DNA from: Gaetbulibacter_A sp043876815
GTDB taxonomy: Bacteria; Bacteroidota; Bacteroidia; Flavobacteriales; Flavobacteriaceae
NCBI RefSeq assembly: GCF_043876815.1
Contig: NZ_JBAWKA010000001.1
Span: 1,178,001-1,242,000, forward strand
Length of the DNA: 64,000 nt
Reading direction: 5' to 3'
Part shown: in pieces, positions 42,972 to 53,295 of the stretch
Layout of the letters: the number at the start of each line of letters is the position of its first letter
Numbering within the stretch: the first letter of the stretch is position 1
The notes under the pieces: model-generated
The model's database searches: none
What the model saw: only the letters and a program-made list of their open reading frames with translations
What the model was told of the DNA's origin: nothing
Position numbers and translations under genes: made by a program

Positions 42972-45900
42972 TTATCGCTTTAATGCGAAATGACCGGTAA
43001 ATGTTCGTCCATCTTGAAGTTGTACCCGGAACCAATAATCGTCTCCAGGAAGTGGACGACCATTGAAGGTTCCATCCCATCCGGGCGAGGTGGCCAAAAG
43101 TTGTTTGAGCAATTTGCCGTAACGATTATAAATAAAAATGAGACTATTAGGCTGCACATTACTACTAATACCCCGGATCTGCCACAAGTCGTTTATACCA
43201 TCCCCGTTGGGTGTGAAATACTTAGGGTGACCCACTACAGAAATAGGGATCTCAATGGTTCCACAGATGGCATCTCTGATGACCAAAGTGTAAAATCCAC
43301 CTCTAACATTTGTGAACACTGGCTCTGACTGGAAATTTAAAAAAGAGTTGTTTTCTTCTTGCAAGGCAAACTCGTAATTGCCACGACCAATATTATCGGT
43401 ATTAATGCTTACCGTATTATTCTCCGAGATATCAACAATGGTAATATCATCTCTGGTTGTATTAGCTATTTCAGAAGCTTCTACTATGATTGTTCTGGTT
43501 CTGGAACAATTGGTACCATCAGTTTTTGTCAGTGTTACGGTATAACTACCAGGTGTATTAACGTTTGCTAAAATAGAATTTGTGCTTATCAGGTTGCCTT
43601 CAAAATACCATTCATAATCAAAAGATTCAGAAGTGTTGGCTTCATTTGGATCCAGAGTGATATTGAAGGTTGGATCTGAAGTACATACAATTTGCGGACT
43701 ATCCACTGAAAATTCAGGTAAAGGATTTACAACCAAATCTAAAATTGTTGTAGCAATACATGCGGTATTGATAGGGTTTACCACATCAATCTGAATGCTT
43801 TGATTACCACTAATTAAGGGATTAGGTAATGTTGTTCCTTGAGTGATCTGCTGACCGTTCTCATCGATAAAGGAATAAAAAACAGCCATATTGGTTTGGG
43901 TTCCTAAAACCATGTTACTTACCGAAGCAGTATCAAAAGTATAACGACCATCATTATCCAGATCACCTGCATCACCATCGCAAACTATAAAAGGACCAAC
44001 AGGATTAGCCACTGGTTGTTCATCCACTATAAAATTGAGGGTTGTTTCATCATAACAGGGGCCATTTGGATCAGCTGTGGTATTATTCGTTACTCGAATC
44101 GTAATGGTTTGGGTTCCCGAAAGAAATGGGTTCGGCAACGGACTTGGAAGCGGATCGCCAAATTGGTCGGTATAGCTTACCGTTACATCGGTCGGATTTT
44201 GAGTTCCTAAAACCGTGCTTTCAATTGTCGAGGTGTCAAATGGAAATAGACCATCGTTATCATCATCACACTGTCTTAAAATCGTTACAGGGTTCGCTAT
44301 TGGTAAAGGTTCTACAGTGAGTAGAATATGAGGTCCGAGTCCTAAACAATCATTAGATATTTCACTATCGATGCGGACATAGATAAATTGTGAATTTGGA
44401 TATCCTATATTGCGATAGTTAGAAATGTTGGTGATCTCATTTTCTTCCGCCAGAGCATCCGCTTCATTTCTATAATAGCGCGGAGGTGTAGGGTTTTGGC
44501 CTGCAGGAATCAAGTTTCTAATAGCTGTATCGGCCGCACTAAAATCGAAAGTTGCTATACCATCTCTGTCATTATTATCCGTTGTATCGTTTCCGTTAAG
44601 GTCTAAAAAGTCATCACATTCATTATATGAAATTAAAAAACTGGAAGGAATAGATGTCGTAGACACTTTTAGTTGAAGTTCTGCTGTACTGGAACACCCG
44701 AAAAAGCTTTCAATTCGAGCCCAAACAACATCGTTACTAACGATTCTGTTCTCGTACGTCGTTGGATTGCTAATATAATCGGGACTTGTGGTATCACCTT
44801 CAATAGCTGCAGCTTGCGTCGTATAAAATGAAAAGGTCTCATTTGCGGCATTTGAAGATATTTTTTCATTGGCTTCTGTTAGGTTGAAAAAACTAAACCC
44901 TAAGGTGTTTAAATCATCATCGTCACACTGTATCAATTCAACAGGCGAATTTATAATGGGTAAGGCATTTACAGTCAGGGTGATGGTATCAGAATACAAC
45001 CCACAGCCATTTCCGGAACTATTTAAAAATGCCCGGTAATAATAACTATTAAAGGCTAAAGGCGAATTAGTTATAAGCAAGCTATTGGTTTGAGAGGCAC
45101 TGTAAATGGCGTCGTCAGTGATAATATTCCAAGTAACACCGCCATCTATGGATACTTCCCATTGAATGGTGCCGTAGCTTGAAGAGATAAGTGAAATATT
45201 GTTATCTGACCCTTCGCAAACTGAGATATCACTGGGTTGTACATCAATGCTTATTGGAGCTGCAATTAAAACGTCGGGATGCGGGTTAGTATAGCCGTCG
45301 CTCGCATTGTTAACAAGACCCTTTGGATCTACTATTGGTGGCACATCCCCTAAAAGGTTATCGCCATTACCATCTGAGAAATCGGCCTCTATAACATCAC
45401 TGCATCCATCGTTGTCACTATCTAAATCCTGATAGCTAAAAATAGAATCACCATCAACATCGTTTGGTGTATATCCAATTTGGTTGCTATCAGCGGCAGT
45501 TTCAGCGTTATCATCCCAACCATTGCTTCCGAAAGGTCCGTCAACCATACCATCCATATTGGCATCCTGAACCAAATTAAAGGCTCCGGATTCGATCCAA
45601 TCAAAAATACCATCATTATCACTATCCAGATCGTAAAAATCAACCACACCATCACCATCGGTGTCTACAGCTGAGGCATTAACATCAAAGGCGTCATCCA
45701 AACCGTCACCATTAGTATCTACTCCGGAAGGCGTTTGTAAAACTCCTGTAAATTCAATAAAATCCGGTAAGGCATCATTATCGCTATCTAGGTCTAAAGC
45801 GTCTTGTAGCCCATCACTATCAGTATCTCGAGCCACGCAACTAGCAGTGAGTTGAAAGGTCGCCTGATTACTTTCAGTATCAGAAGTGTTGGTATGTATG

Positions 45901-48131
45901 TATGTTAGGGCATCAACATTATTAGCATAAAAGCCAAATGTTCCCGAGCCTAAAGGAAGTGCGCCGCCATTGACCTTAAACCGAATTTCGAATGCAGAAA
46001 CCATGGTAACACCACTTTCATAAACACCATCATAATTGGTGTCGATTAACAGCTGATCATCCGGGTCTAAAAGTGTTATTGTGCGGGTATTAGGAACTCT
46101 AATAATGAATGATTCATCCGGACTAATTTCTCCATTTCCAAGGCTCGTTACATTTCCGTATTCTACTAATAAATTTAAAGGTTTATTGAAGGCTAAATCG
46201 TAGGTAACACTTGTAGAATTTGTATTTGTTTTAAGTGGTACATCACTTTGAAAAGTACCATCAGAAGTTCCTGAAATTGGTGAAATGGCATTTCCGCCAA
46301 AGGTTGTTACATTTCCAATGAAGGCATAAGATCCCACCGCGATGGTTCCGGAGTAAGGATCAGTTAGATCGATATTCTGATCACCAAAAGATTCTGTGCA
46401 ATTTAGAATACCGTCGTTATCGTTATCAATATCTATATTATCGGGAATACCATCATTATCAATATCATCAGGACAAAGTCCAACCGGAATCTCAAAGGAT
46501 TCAAGCGTTGTTCCCGTACAATTGATAGTTCCTATTAGTTTATAATTTCCAATGGCTGTAGGCTGAAATTGCAAATTCTTGTTTCCGGTAGCAACATATC
46601 CCGAACCATCATCATAATACCATTCAAAACTATCAAAACTATTTTCATTTGCAACCTCCAAAGTGATGTTGCCAAGACAAATGCCCAGTGCATTAAAATT
46701 AGGCATAAAATTTATTTCAGGCGGACTAGGGAACCCCGAGTAAAAACTTCCTGAAGTGGCAGCGGAATTATAATTAAAATAAGCGCAGTACAACTCATCG
46801 TCACATTCTACAGAGATATTACTGTCTATCCCGGTAACCTTATAGGTCACATAATCTGGATTTCCTGAGACTTGTAAAGGACCTTGAATATTGGAAGTGA
46901 TAGGAACCCCATTTTGTTTAATTATTAAAGTGGCACCAACTTTTGTTACAATAGTAACTCCACCGGGAAAATAGGCTGACCCGATACTATCTATAAAGGG
47001 AATATTATCAATATTTCCCTTGGTTTCACAACTAAGCGGCGGCACAAAGAACATTCCCTGATTCGCCTCTGAAGCTGTTGCCCCGATACCTTGATAAGCA
47101 AAAACAGGGTTGGAAGCCTGTACATACATATTGCCTTCGGGGCTGAAATTATTACCTTCAATAATAAAAAAATCTCCAGCGTTTATTGTGGCCACTGGTC
47201 CAATGCCATTAATATTTATAGAGGTATTATCATAATGGGCTACGATCAATACATTTTCCCAGTCATTCTCACCATCACCTTTAACAAAAATATAATCGGT
47301 ACCTACCTTAGATAAACCAACGATTTGATCAATGCCATAATCCCGGCCATTGCCGTTATGAAAACTTCCATTAGCGGATCCGCAGTTCACTACAATGGGC
47401 TTATCAGAAGTTACCAAGGCGCCGATTAATCCGGCACGGTTATCTAAAGCAGGATCAGTAGAAATATAATTTTCGGAAGTTGTAGCCACGATATAACTCT
47501 CCCCTTTGTCGAGAGTAGTTGTAACGGGCTTAGTCCCATTATAATTGTCAATCAACACATTAGCAGGAATATCACTAAAATTGACTATCGTATTATCTTC
47601 AGTAGCCATGACCGAAATAAAATTCAGGTAATTGTTTTGCGGGTTTTCATTATTGTACATGCCTGCTCGAAACACAGTTCCCAGGGCAGCAAGTCCTTTA
47701 CTAACCAGAGCACCTGCCTGAGGTGGGTTGGTGCCTCCCCCTGCAAGCATTCTTATGGAAACATATATTGGGCTATCCGCTTCAATAATAAACCCTTTAT
47801 TATTCATTACCAGACTAGTCTGGTTAGCCGGCACAAAGAGTTGACCATAATCGGTAGCTACAGGTATCTCTATGGGTTGTTGATTTGAAACGACACCTGA
47901 AATATATCCTGATACTCCCAAACCAACAGGTTTTACAGTATAATTTACTTCTGCAGTACTTGGTGTGGAAATATATATGAACTGATCGTTAGGATACGCA
48001 TTTCCAAGTTCAGCATTCGTTAAAGGCGGTATGTAATGTGTTTTGCTAAGCTGGGCATTTGCAAGAAGTCCTAAACTTATAACAACTAAAAAACAAATGT
48101 TTTTTAAATACTGATTTATTTGGTGATTCAT
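42972..48131 (-). CDS. Giant secreted T9SS type B protein with IgGFc-binding-like N-terminus and thrombospondin-3-like repeats
   Basis: A 1719-residue protein. After a signal peptide, residues about 30-440 resemble the IgGFc-binding N-terminal domain (for example LVTSDKPIVVNCGSANGS and FVKGDGENDWENVLIVAHYD). Calcium-binding thrombospondin type 3-like aspartate repeats lie near 555-580 and 765-925 (such as DTDSDGLQDALDLDSDND). An Ig-like domain near 950 is followed by four repeats of about 100 residues opening with CDDD/CDGD (about 1068, 1173, 1287, 1382). The C-terminus (from about 1637, FTPNGDGINDLW to GHFALKR) is a gliding-motility-associated type B sorting domain for T9SS export. Probably an adhesin or surface protein. 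Confidence 0.88.
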   Translation of the reverse strand: MNHQINQYLKNICFLVVISLGLLANAQLSKTHYIPPLTNAELGNAYPNDQFIYISTPSTAEVNYTVKPVGLGVSGYISGVVSNQQPIEIPVATDYGQLFVPANQTSLVMNNKGFIIEADSPIYVSIRMLAGGGTNPPQAGALVSKGLAALGTVFRAGMYNNENPQNNYLNFISVMATEDNTIVNFSDIPANVLIDNYNGTKPVTTTLDKGESYIVATTSENYISTDPALDNRAGLIGALVTSDKPIVVNCGSANGSFHNGNGRDYGIDQIVGLSKVGTDYIFVKGDGENDWENVLIVAHYDNTSININGIGPVATINAGDFFIIEGNNFSPEGNMYVQASNPVFAYQGIGATASEANQGMFFVPPLSCETKGNIDNIPFIDSIGSAYFPGGVTIVTKVGATLIIKQNGVPITSNIQGPLQVSGNPDYVTYKVTGIDSNISVECDDELYCAYFNYNSAATSGSFYSGFPSPPEINFMPNFNALGICLGNITLEVANENSFDSFEWYYDDGSGYVATGNKNLQFQPTAIGNYKLIGTINCTGTTLESFEIPVGLCPDDIDNDGIPDNIDIDNDNDGILNCTESFGDQNIDLTDPYSGTIAVGSYAFIGNVTTFGGNAISPISGTSDGTFQSDVPLKTNTNSTSVTYDLAFNKPLNLLVEYGNVTSLGNGEISPDESFIIRVPNTRTITLLDPDDQLLIDTNYDGVYESGVTMVSAFEIRFKVNGGALPLGSGTFGFYANNVDALTYIHTNTSDTESNQATFQLTASCVARDTDSDGLQDALDLDSDNDALPDFIEFTGVLQTPSGVDTNGDGLDDAFDVNASAVDTDGDGVVDFYDLDSDNDGIFDWIESGAFNLVQDANMDGMVDGPFGSNGWDDNAETAADSNQIGYTPNDVDGDSIFSYQDLDSDNDGCSDVIEADFSDGNGDNLLGDVPPIVDPKGLVNNASDGYTNPHPDVLIAAPISIDVQPSDISVCEGSDNNISLISSSYGTIQWEVSIDGGVTWNIITDDAIYSASQTNSLLITNSPLAFNSYYYRAFLNSSGNGCGLYSDTITLTVNALPIINSPVELIQCDDDDLNTLGFSFFNLTEANEKISSNAANETFSFYTTQAAAIEGDTTSPDYISNPTTYENRIVSNDVVWARIESFFGCSSTAELQLKVSTTSIPSSFLISYNECDDFLDLNGNDTTDNNDRDGIATFDFSAADTAIRNLIPAGQNPTPPRYYRNEADALAEENEITNISNYRNIGYPNSQFIYVRIDSEISNDCLGLGPHILLTVEPLPIANPVTILRQCDDDNDGLFPFDTSTIESTVLGTQNPTDVTVSYTDQFGDPLPSPLPNPFLSGTQTITIRVTNNTTADPNGPCYDETTLNFIVDEQPVANPVGPFIVCDGDAGDLDNDGRYTFDTASVSNMVLGTQTNMAVFYSFIDENGQQITQGTTLPNPLISGNQSIQIDVVNPINTACIATTILDLVVNPLPEFSVDSPQIVCTSDPTFNITLDPNEANTSESFDYEWYFEGNLISTNSILANVNTPGSYTVTLTKTDGTNCSRTRTIIVEASEIANTTRDDITIVDISENNTVSINTDNIGRGNYEFALQEENNSFLNFQSEPVFTNVRGGFYTLVIRDAICGTIEIPISVVGHPKYFTPNGDGINDLWQIRGISSNVQPNSLIFIYNRYGKLLKQLLATSPGWDGTFNGRPLPGDDYWFRVQLQDGRTFTGHFALKR

Positions 48132-48249
48132 AGCATTTTTAACAACCCTCTAAAATATGCTAAAAAAATCTAACTTATATCGAAAAAAGTTAAGTGGTAC
48201 ATTTTTTTGGTTGAAAAAATACGTTTAAATGTAATGTAGTAAATATCGT

Positions 48250-51200
48250 CTACCTTTTTAGAGCAAAATGGCCCTTAACCTCGAATGCTTTTCCGTCTTG
48301 TAAAACATTGGCAACAAACCAATAGTCATCTGCCGGCATAGGTTTACCATTGAATGTTCCGTCCCAACCCATCGAGTTGTGAGTTAGGGTCTTAATAAGT
48401 TTTCCATAGCGGGTGTAGATATATACCATAGTGCCGGGAATTTCCTCGATACCGATTACATGCCAAGAATCATTATAATTGTCATTATTCGGCGTTACAA
48501 CCTTTGGAACATCAATAACCACAACATCCGTATACACATCTTCACAACCATTTAAATCACGAATGGTTATCTGGTGGATTCCATAGGTAACATTTTCAAA
48601 TACGTTCGATTGTTGCGGCTCCCCATCATCTAAAATAAAGACATAATTACCGATACCACTCACATCTATCGTGATACTATTTGGATCGGCAAAATCAACT
48701 TTTGTGGTAAAATTAATTGTGGCATTTTCCGACTGGATCACACTAAAATCTTGGGTATAACTACAATCTGGTCCTTGAGAATTTTGACGTGTTACGGTCA
48801 CAAAATAATCGCCTATATCCGACGGGCTATTTAATTGAATACTTGAGGATGTTTCTCCGGTAGACCACAAATAGGTGTCATTTGGATCTCCAGTATAAGC
48901 ATCAATAATCAAGGGTAGTCTGTTAATACAAAGCGGTACCACATCATCCACAGGGATTACCGGCAAAGGATTAACAAAGGTTGTAAATTGCGAGGTATCG
49001 TAACAGCCCGTATTAAGATTTTCTACGCGTGCAAAGATCATATCTCCATTCTGTGCCGGATATTCGTTTGGAAGGGGGGGTATATTGTTATCCGCATCAC
49101 TTTGTGAGCCGAAATACGAAACGCTATAAGTCGAAGATGATTGCGAGCCAAGTATTGTAGCCGTATTTACTGATAAATCAAAAATTAAAGTCCCGTCAAA
49201 ATCATCATCACATGCCACAAGGTCTGGTGCTGTATTTGCAACAGGGTTGGGGTTGACCTGAAGATCAAATGGCACTACAACAGGACATCCTGTAACAGCA
49301 TCTGCAAGACGAGCATACAAAGTTTGGTTTGAAGCTGTATAATTAAAGGTGGTTCCTATGGGAGCAGTATTATTTTCGGCGTCAGCCTGAGTATTAAAAT
49401 ATGCGATATTTACTTCGGGTAATCTGGATGCTGGAACTAAACGTGTGTCAACAAGAGTAAGATCGAAGGTTTGGGTAGGGTTATCACAAATTTCGATAGT
49501 ACCAACCTCAAACGTACTTGGCGGAACATTAACAACTAGATCTAAAGGAATTACTGTATAACATTCTGTGAGTGTATTGGCTATTTTGATAAAAACTGTT
49601 CTATTTCCAGACACATAGTTTAGAGGATCTGAAATCTCATTGGAGTTATCTAAACTATCATCGGGATTTATGTCATTGAGATTTTCAAAATAATTGACAA
49701 TGATATTCGACTGAATACGATCTAAAATCTGAAAATCGGCATCTTCCAAATTAAAGGTCACAATACCATCGTAATCGTTGTCGCAATAGCTTAAAGGTCC
49801 GTTCACCTGTGTAACATCTGGTGCGGGAACAATATTTAATGTAAATTCTTCAACCACGTGACATAGTGAATCCAGGCTTTCAATACGTACAAATATACTT
49901 TGTGGATTGCTTATGTTGCTGTATGTTAATGAAATTGGATTCAGGTTATTATCTGCATCGTTATAACTTAAATGGAAGGAGATATTTAAGTCATCCGGGT
50001 TTGCCAAACCAGCTTTCATTTCATCAAGTTTTTGATTCAGATCAAATTCTTCAACCTGATCATTACTACTGTCGTCACAGGTAATATAGGCAGTTGGTGT
50101 ATTGTAAATCGGATCAGCAGAAACTTGTAAAATAAATGAACCTGTAGCATTACAAGAAGGGTCTGTTGTATTTTCAACCCGTACATAAATCGTTTGTGGG
50201 CTAGAAGTATTTGTGTAAGGGTTGTCCTTATCAATTTCACTGGTTAATGCAGCATCTTCAAAGTAATGCACCTCTTTTCCGGACTGCCCATTCAAAATTT
50301 CGAGATCTTTATCTCTCATATAAAACTGGGTGGTCGTACTTCCATCATCTAAACAAATTTGAAAATTACTGATATCCGGAATTATGGGTAAGGTATTCAC
50401 AATAACTTCGAGAGTCACTAAATTGTAACAACCAAAATCATTTTCATTACTTTCAACCCGGATAAAAATGGTCTGTGTTTGAGCATTAAAAGCCGTTAAT
50501 TGATTATTTGGAATAGGATTGGTAGCCGCTTCAGCATTTGCTTGCGTGGTGAAAAACTCAATGTCTACAATCGAAGGGTCGGTTACTATTTCGGAAATTT
50601 TATCACTAAGATTTACAATTGAAAAACCATCCTGATCATCATCGCAGACAACTATCGGTGAAGGATCTGTAGCCTCCGGAGCTACAAGAATTTCTATTTC
50701 AAAAGGATTCACCGTACGGCATTGTGAATCCGTATTTTCAATTCGAGCGTAAATGGTTTCTATCGGATCGGTATTCGTATAGAAATCAGGTAAGGGGTTA
50801 ATCGCATTGTCTGCATCATATTGTGATCCGTAGTAGGTAACCACAAAGTCGGTATTTCCTCCGGTTACCAGATCATCCAGAGAATGTAGGTCGATATCAA
50901 CAATACCGTCCGCATCGTCGTCGCAATATGGAACAGGATTGGCCGGTTGAAACAATAAAATAGGGTTTACCAGTAAATCTAGTTGAGACACTTCAGAGCA
51001 ACTACCATTATCAATTCGAATATATAGTGTAGTTGGATTCGTCGCAGCAAAAAGGATCGATTTATCTATAGCATTTACATTGTTATCTCTATCGGTTTGG
51101 GTTTCAAAAAATGTTACTGTGATATTATAGGGTAATTCATTTGATATATACATTTGAATGGTATTCAGGTTGAAATCCTGAGTGTCATTCTGGTCATCAT

Positions 51201-53157
51201 TGCTGTCGCACAAGGCATAATCTTCAATTCTTGTGGCTGTTAGTAGTAAATTAGTATGAGCTTGAATTTCAACAACCGAGATACAACCCGTGGTGTTGTC
51301 CTGAATACTCATGTACAATACGGCAAAACCAGGTTCAGCGTTGGGATCAGTGTATTCATATGAAGTAGGATCTGAAATAGGGTTGATACCATTTTGTGCA
51401 TCGTCAAAGGATTCATGGTAATTCACTGTAACGCCTGTTGCTCCCTGAAGCACATTATCTCTTACCTGAGTGAGGTCGAAAATAGCGTTACCATTATGGT
51501 CTGTGTCACAGGCATCAATATATTGAATATCTCTATTTACAACTGGACTAATCGTAATATTGATATCCAATGGTGTTATATTCGCACAACCAGTTTGTAT
51601 ATCAACAACCCTGGCGTATACAAGATCTGTTGGTGTTAATACATTCATGTAACTTGTTTCCGGCAACGGGTTTATGCCATTACGGGCATCGTTATCGCTT
51701 GCATAATACGAAACCATTAAATTAGGATCGCCATTAGTAATTTCATTATTTTTAAATGTAAGATCGATCACCGTAAAACCATTTGGAGTATCATCGGTAT
51801 CACAAACTTCTAAAGGTGTAGGGGCAATTATAACGGGTAGGGGTGTTACTGCAAGATCAAAGGTTGTATATGCAAAACATCCGGAGTCTAGATCTTCCAC
51901 ACGAACAAAAATAGGCTGGGGGTTTATGGTGTTTTCAATAGGTGTTGTAATGGCATTTGTATTATTTCTGGCATCTGGTTCCGAGAAATGGTACGAAAAG
52001 GTGTAATTATTAGAAAAGGTAATGTTGGCAGCTAATTCGGCATTTTTGGTTGAAAGATCGAAAAATTCTCTTTCGTCCCCGGGGTTATTATCATCGCAAA
52101 CAAGATAATCTGTAATGGGTTCTATATATTCAGTGCTATTAAGCACTACAATAATTTCGTCGGTTTCGGTGCAATCTGTACCATTTAAAGGCACGGTAAC
52201 ATCCACCCGATAGGTTCCTGATTGTGTCGCGTTCAATATTGGGTTAGTTTCGCCGGCCAAAAGGGCTCCATCCAAATACCAGGCATAAGAAGCCAGCGCA
52301 TTATTGATATTAGCATCTAATACGACATTTCCTGAACACGTAGAGATATCCTCTCCCAGATCTAAAATATCAATACTATTACCTTCAATAAATACGGCTG
52401 AATCTCCACGGCCATCATATTGATCAGCAATGATTAACTTAATGTGATAAGATACGTTGGGTTGAATGGTTGTCGTAGCTGTGAATACATCAGTGCGGCC
52501 AGTATAATTGGTGTCTCCAACATTAAAACCACCAAATGTAGATGCATTCTGAGCGCCACAAGCCGGTGAAAGATCAGGATGGACGGTACCTGTAGAAACA
52601 CCATCTGAGGTTCCAGGCACTAATGCAATATTCTGATACGGACCAACACTGCCTGTTGGCCTGATTAAAAACACAAAACCATCAGAGACTTGACACGGCG
52701 TTACGCCTTCATAATCTTCAGAAGCGAATAAAAAATTAAATTGAAACTGGCTTGATATAGACACAAGATCAAATTCAATGGAGGTTGCATTTTCTGTGCT
52801 TGTTACATTTAGGGCTGGCTCTATATCGGGGTCCGTACCCCAACCTGTATTGTACCCGTCATTTAGAGTTGTACCAATAGCGCTATTTCCTGCCTTAGAA
52901 GCGTCACCAGTACTTAGGATAATACCGTTCTCAAATGGAAAATTGGAAGAACCTCTTTCGAAATAGCCATAACTTGGAAAGCCAAAACCATTACCGTTAA
53001 CTGAAGAAGAAATGTTAGATATGTCCACACAGCCGCTTACTAAATTATTTTGGATAAGGGGTTCTAATGGAACTGTATTATCCACATTAATTTGCTGGGC
53101 CTGCAAATAGGATATACTGCAAATCAATAAGGCGGTTAAGTATTGAACAAATTTCAT
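48250..53157 (-). CDS. Giant secreted T9SS type B protein with choice-of-anchor L domain and about 11 tandem repeats
   Basis: A 1635-residue protein with a signal peptide (to about residue 20). Residues about 28-260 are a choice-of-anchor L-like domain (GIILSTGDASKAGNS, FNFLFASEDYEG). An Ig-like domain follows, then about 11 tandem units of roughly 95-100 residues from residue 345 to about 1410. Each unit opens with a cysteine-aspartate motif (VCDDNN, VCDTDD, ACDTDH, YCDDDADG and so on), contains F-x-L and Y(F)-x-S/T, and closes with a second cysteine and a PLP linker. The C-terminus (from about 1555, VVTPNNDNYNDSW) is a type B T9SS sorting domain. One disulfide per unit is plausible. Confidence 0.88.
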   Translation of the reverse strand: MKFVQYLTALLICSISYLQAQQINVDNTVPLEPLIQNNLVSGCVDISNISSSVNGNGFGFPSYGYFERGSSNFPFENGIILSTGDASKAGNSAIGTTLNDGYNTGWGTDPDIEPALNVTSTENATSIEFDLVSISSQFQFNFLFASEDYEGVTPCQVSDGFVFLIRPTGSVGPYQNIALVPGTSDGVSTGTVHPDLSPACGAQNASTFGGFNVGDTNYTGRTDVFTATTTIQPNVSYHIKLIIADQYDGRGDSAVFIEGNSIDILDLGEDISTCSGNVVLDANINNALASYAWYLDGALLAGETNPILNATQSGTYRVDVTVPLNGTDCTETDEIIVVLNSTEYIEPITDYLVCDDNNPGDEREFFDLSTKNAELAANITFSNNYTFSYHFSEPDARNNTNAITTPIENTINPQPIFVRVEDLDSGCFAYTTFDLAVTPLPVIIAPTPLEVCDTDDTPNGFTVIDLTFKNNEITNGDPNLMVSYYASDNDARNGINPLPETSYMNVLTPTDLVYARVVDIQTGCANITPLDINITISPVVNRDIQYIDACDTDHNGNAIFDLTQVRDNVLQGATGVTVNYHESFDDAQNGINPISDPTSYEYTDPNAEPGFAVLYMSIQDNTTGCISVVEIQAHTNLLLTATRIEDYALCDSNDDQNDTQDFNLNTIQMYISNELPYNITVTFFETQTDRDNNVNAIDKSILFAATNPTTLYIRIDNGSCSEVSQLDLLVNPILLFQPANPVPYCDDDADGIVDIDLHSLDDLVTGGNTDFVVTYYGSQYDADNAINPLPDFYTNTDPIETIYARIENTDSQCRTVNPFEIEILVAPEATDPSPIVVCDDDQDGFSIVNLSDKISEIVTDPSIVDIEFFTTQANAEAATNPIPNNQLTAFNAQTQTIFIRVESNENDFGCYNLVTLEVIVNTLPIIPDISNFQICLDDGSTTTQFYMRDKDLEILNGQSGKEVHYFEDAALTSEIDKDNPYTNTSSPQTIYVRVENTTDPSCNATGSFILQVSADPIYNTPTAYITCDDSSNDQVEEFDLNQKLDEMKAGLANPDDLNISFHLSYNDADNNLNPISLTYSNISNPQSIFVRIESLDSLCHVVEEFTLNIVPAPDVTQVNGPLSYCDNDYDGIVTFNLEDADFQILDRIQSNIIVNYFENLNDINPDDSLDNSNEISDPLNYVSGNRTVFIKIANTLTECYTVIPLDLVVNVPPSTFEVGTIEICDNPTQTFDLTLVDTRLVPASRLPEVNIAYFNTQADAENNTAPIGTTFNYTASNQTLYARLADAVTGCPVVVPFDLQVNPNPVANTAPDLVACDDDFDGTLIFDLSVNTATILGSQSSSTYSVSYFGSQSDADNNIPPLPNEYPAQNGDMIFARVENLNTGCYDTSQFTTFVNPLPVIPVDDVVPLCINRLPLIIDAYTGDPNDTYLWSTGETSSSIQLNSPSDIGDYFVTVTRQNSQGPDCSYTQDFSVIQSENATINFTTKVDFADPNSITIDVSGIGNYVFILDDGEPQQSNVFENVTYGIHQITIRDLNGCEDVYTDVVVIDVPKVVTPNNDNYNDSWHVIGIEEIPGTMVYIYTRYGKLIKTLTHNSMGWDGTFNGKPMPADDYWFVANVLQDGKAFEVKGHFALKR

Positions 53158-53295
53158 GGGCTTTAGGTAATTTTGTTCGTTTCGTTTTTCTGTTGTAACA
53201 GTGTTTATTTAAGGCTCTTAGATGCGGGAAAATTAGATAATTTTATCGATAAAAGCAAAATAAATCCGATGAAATGCAATTTTATAATAAAATTC

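Noticed and set aside
45340..45900. Repetitive DNA on the plus strand (many CATC/ACCATC units), considered as a tandem DNA repeat
   Set aside because: Explained by the minus-strand coding for aspartate-rich thrombospondin type 3-like repeats.
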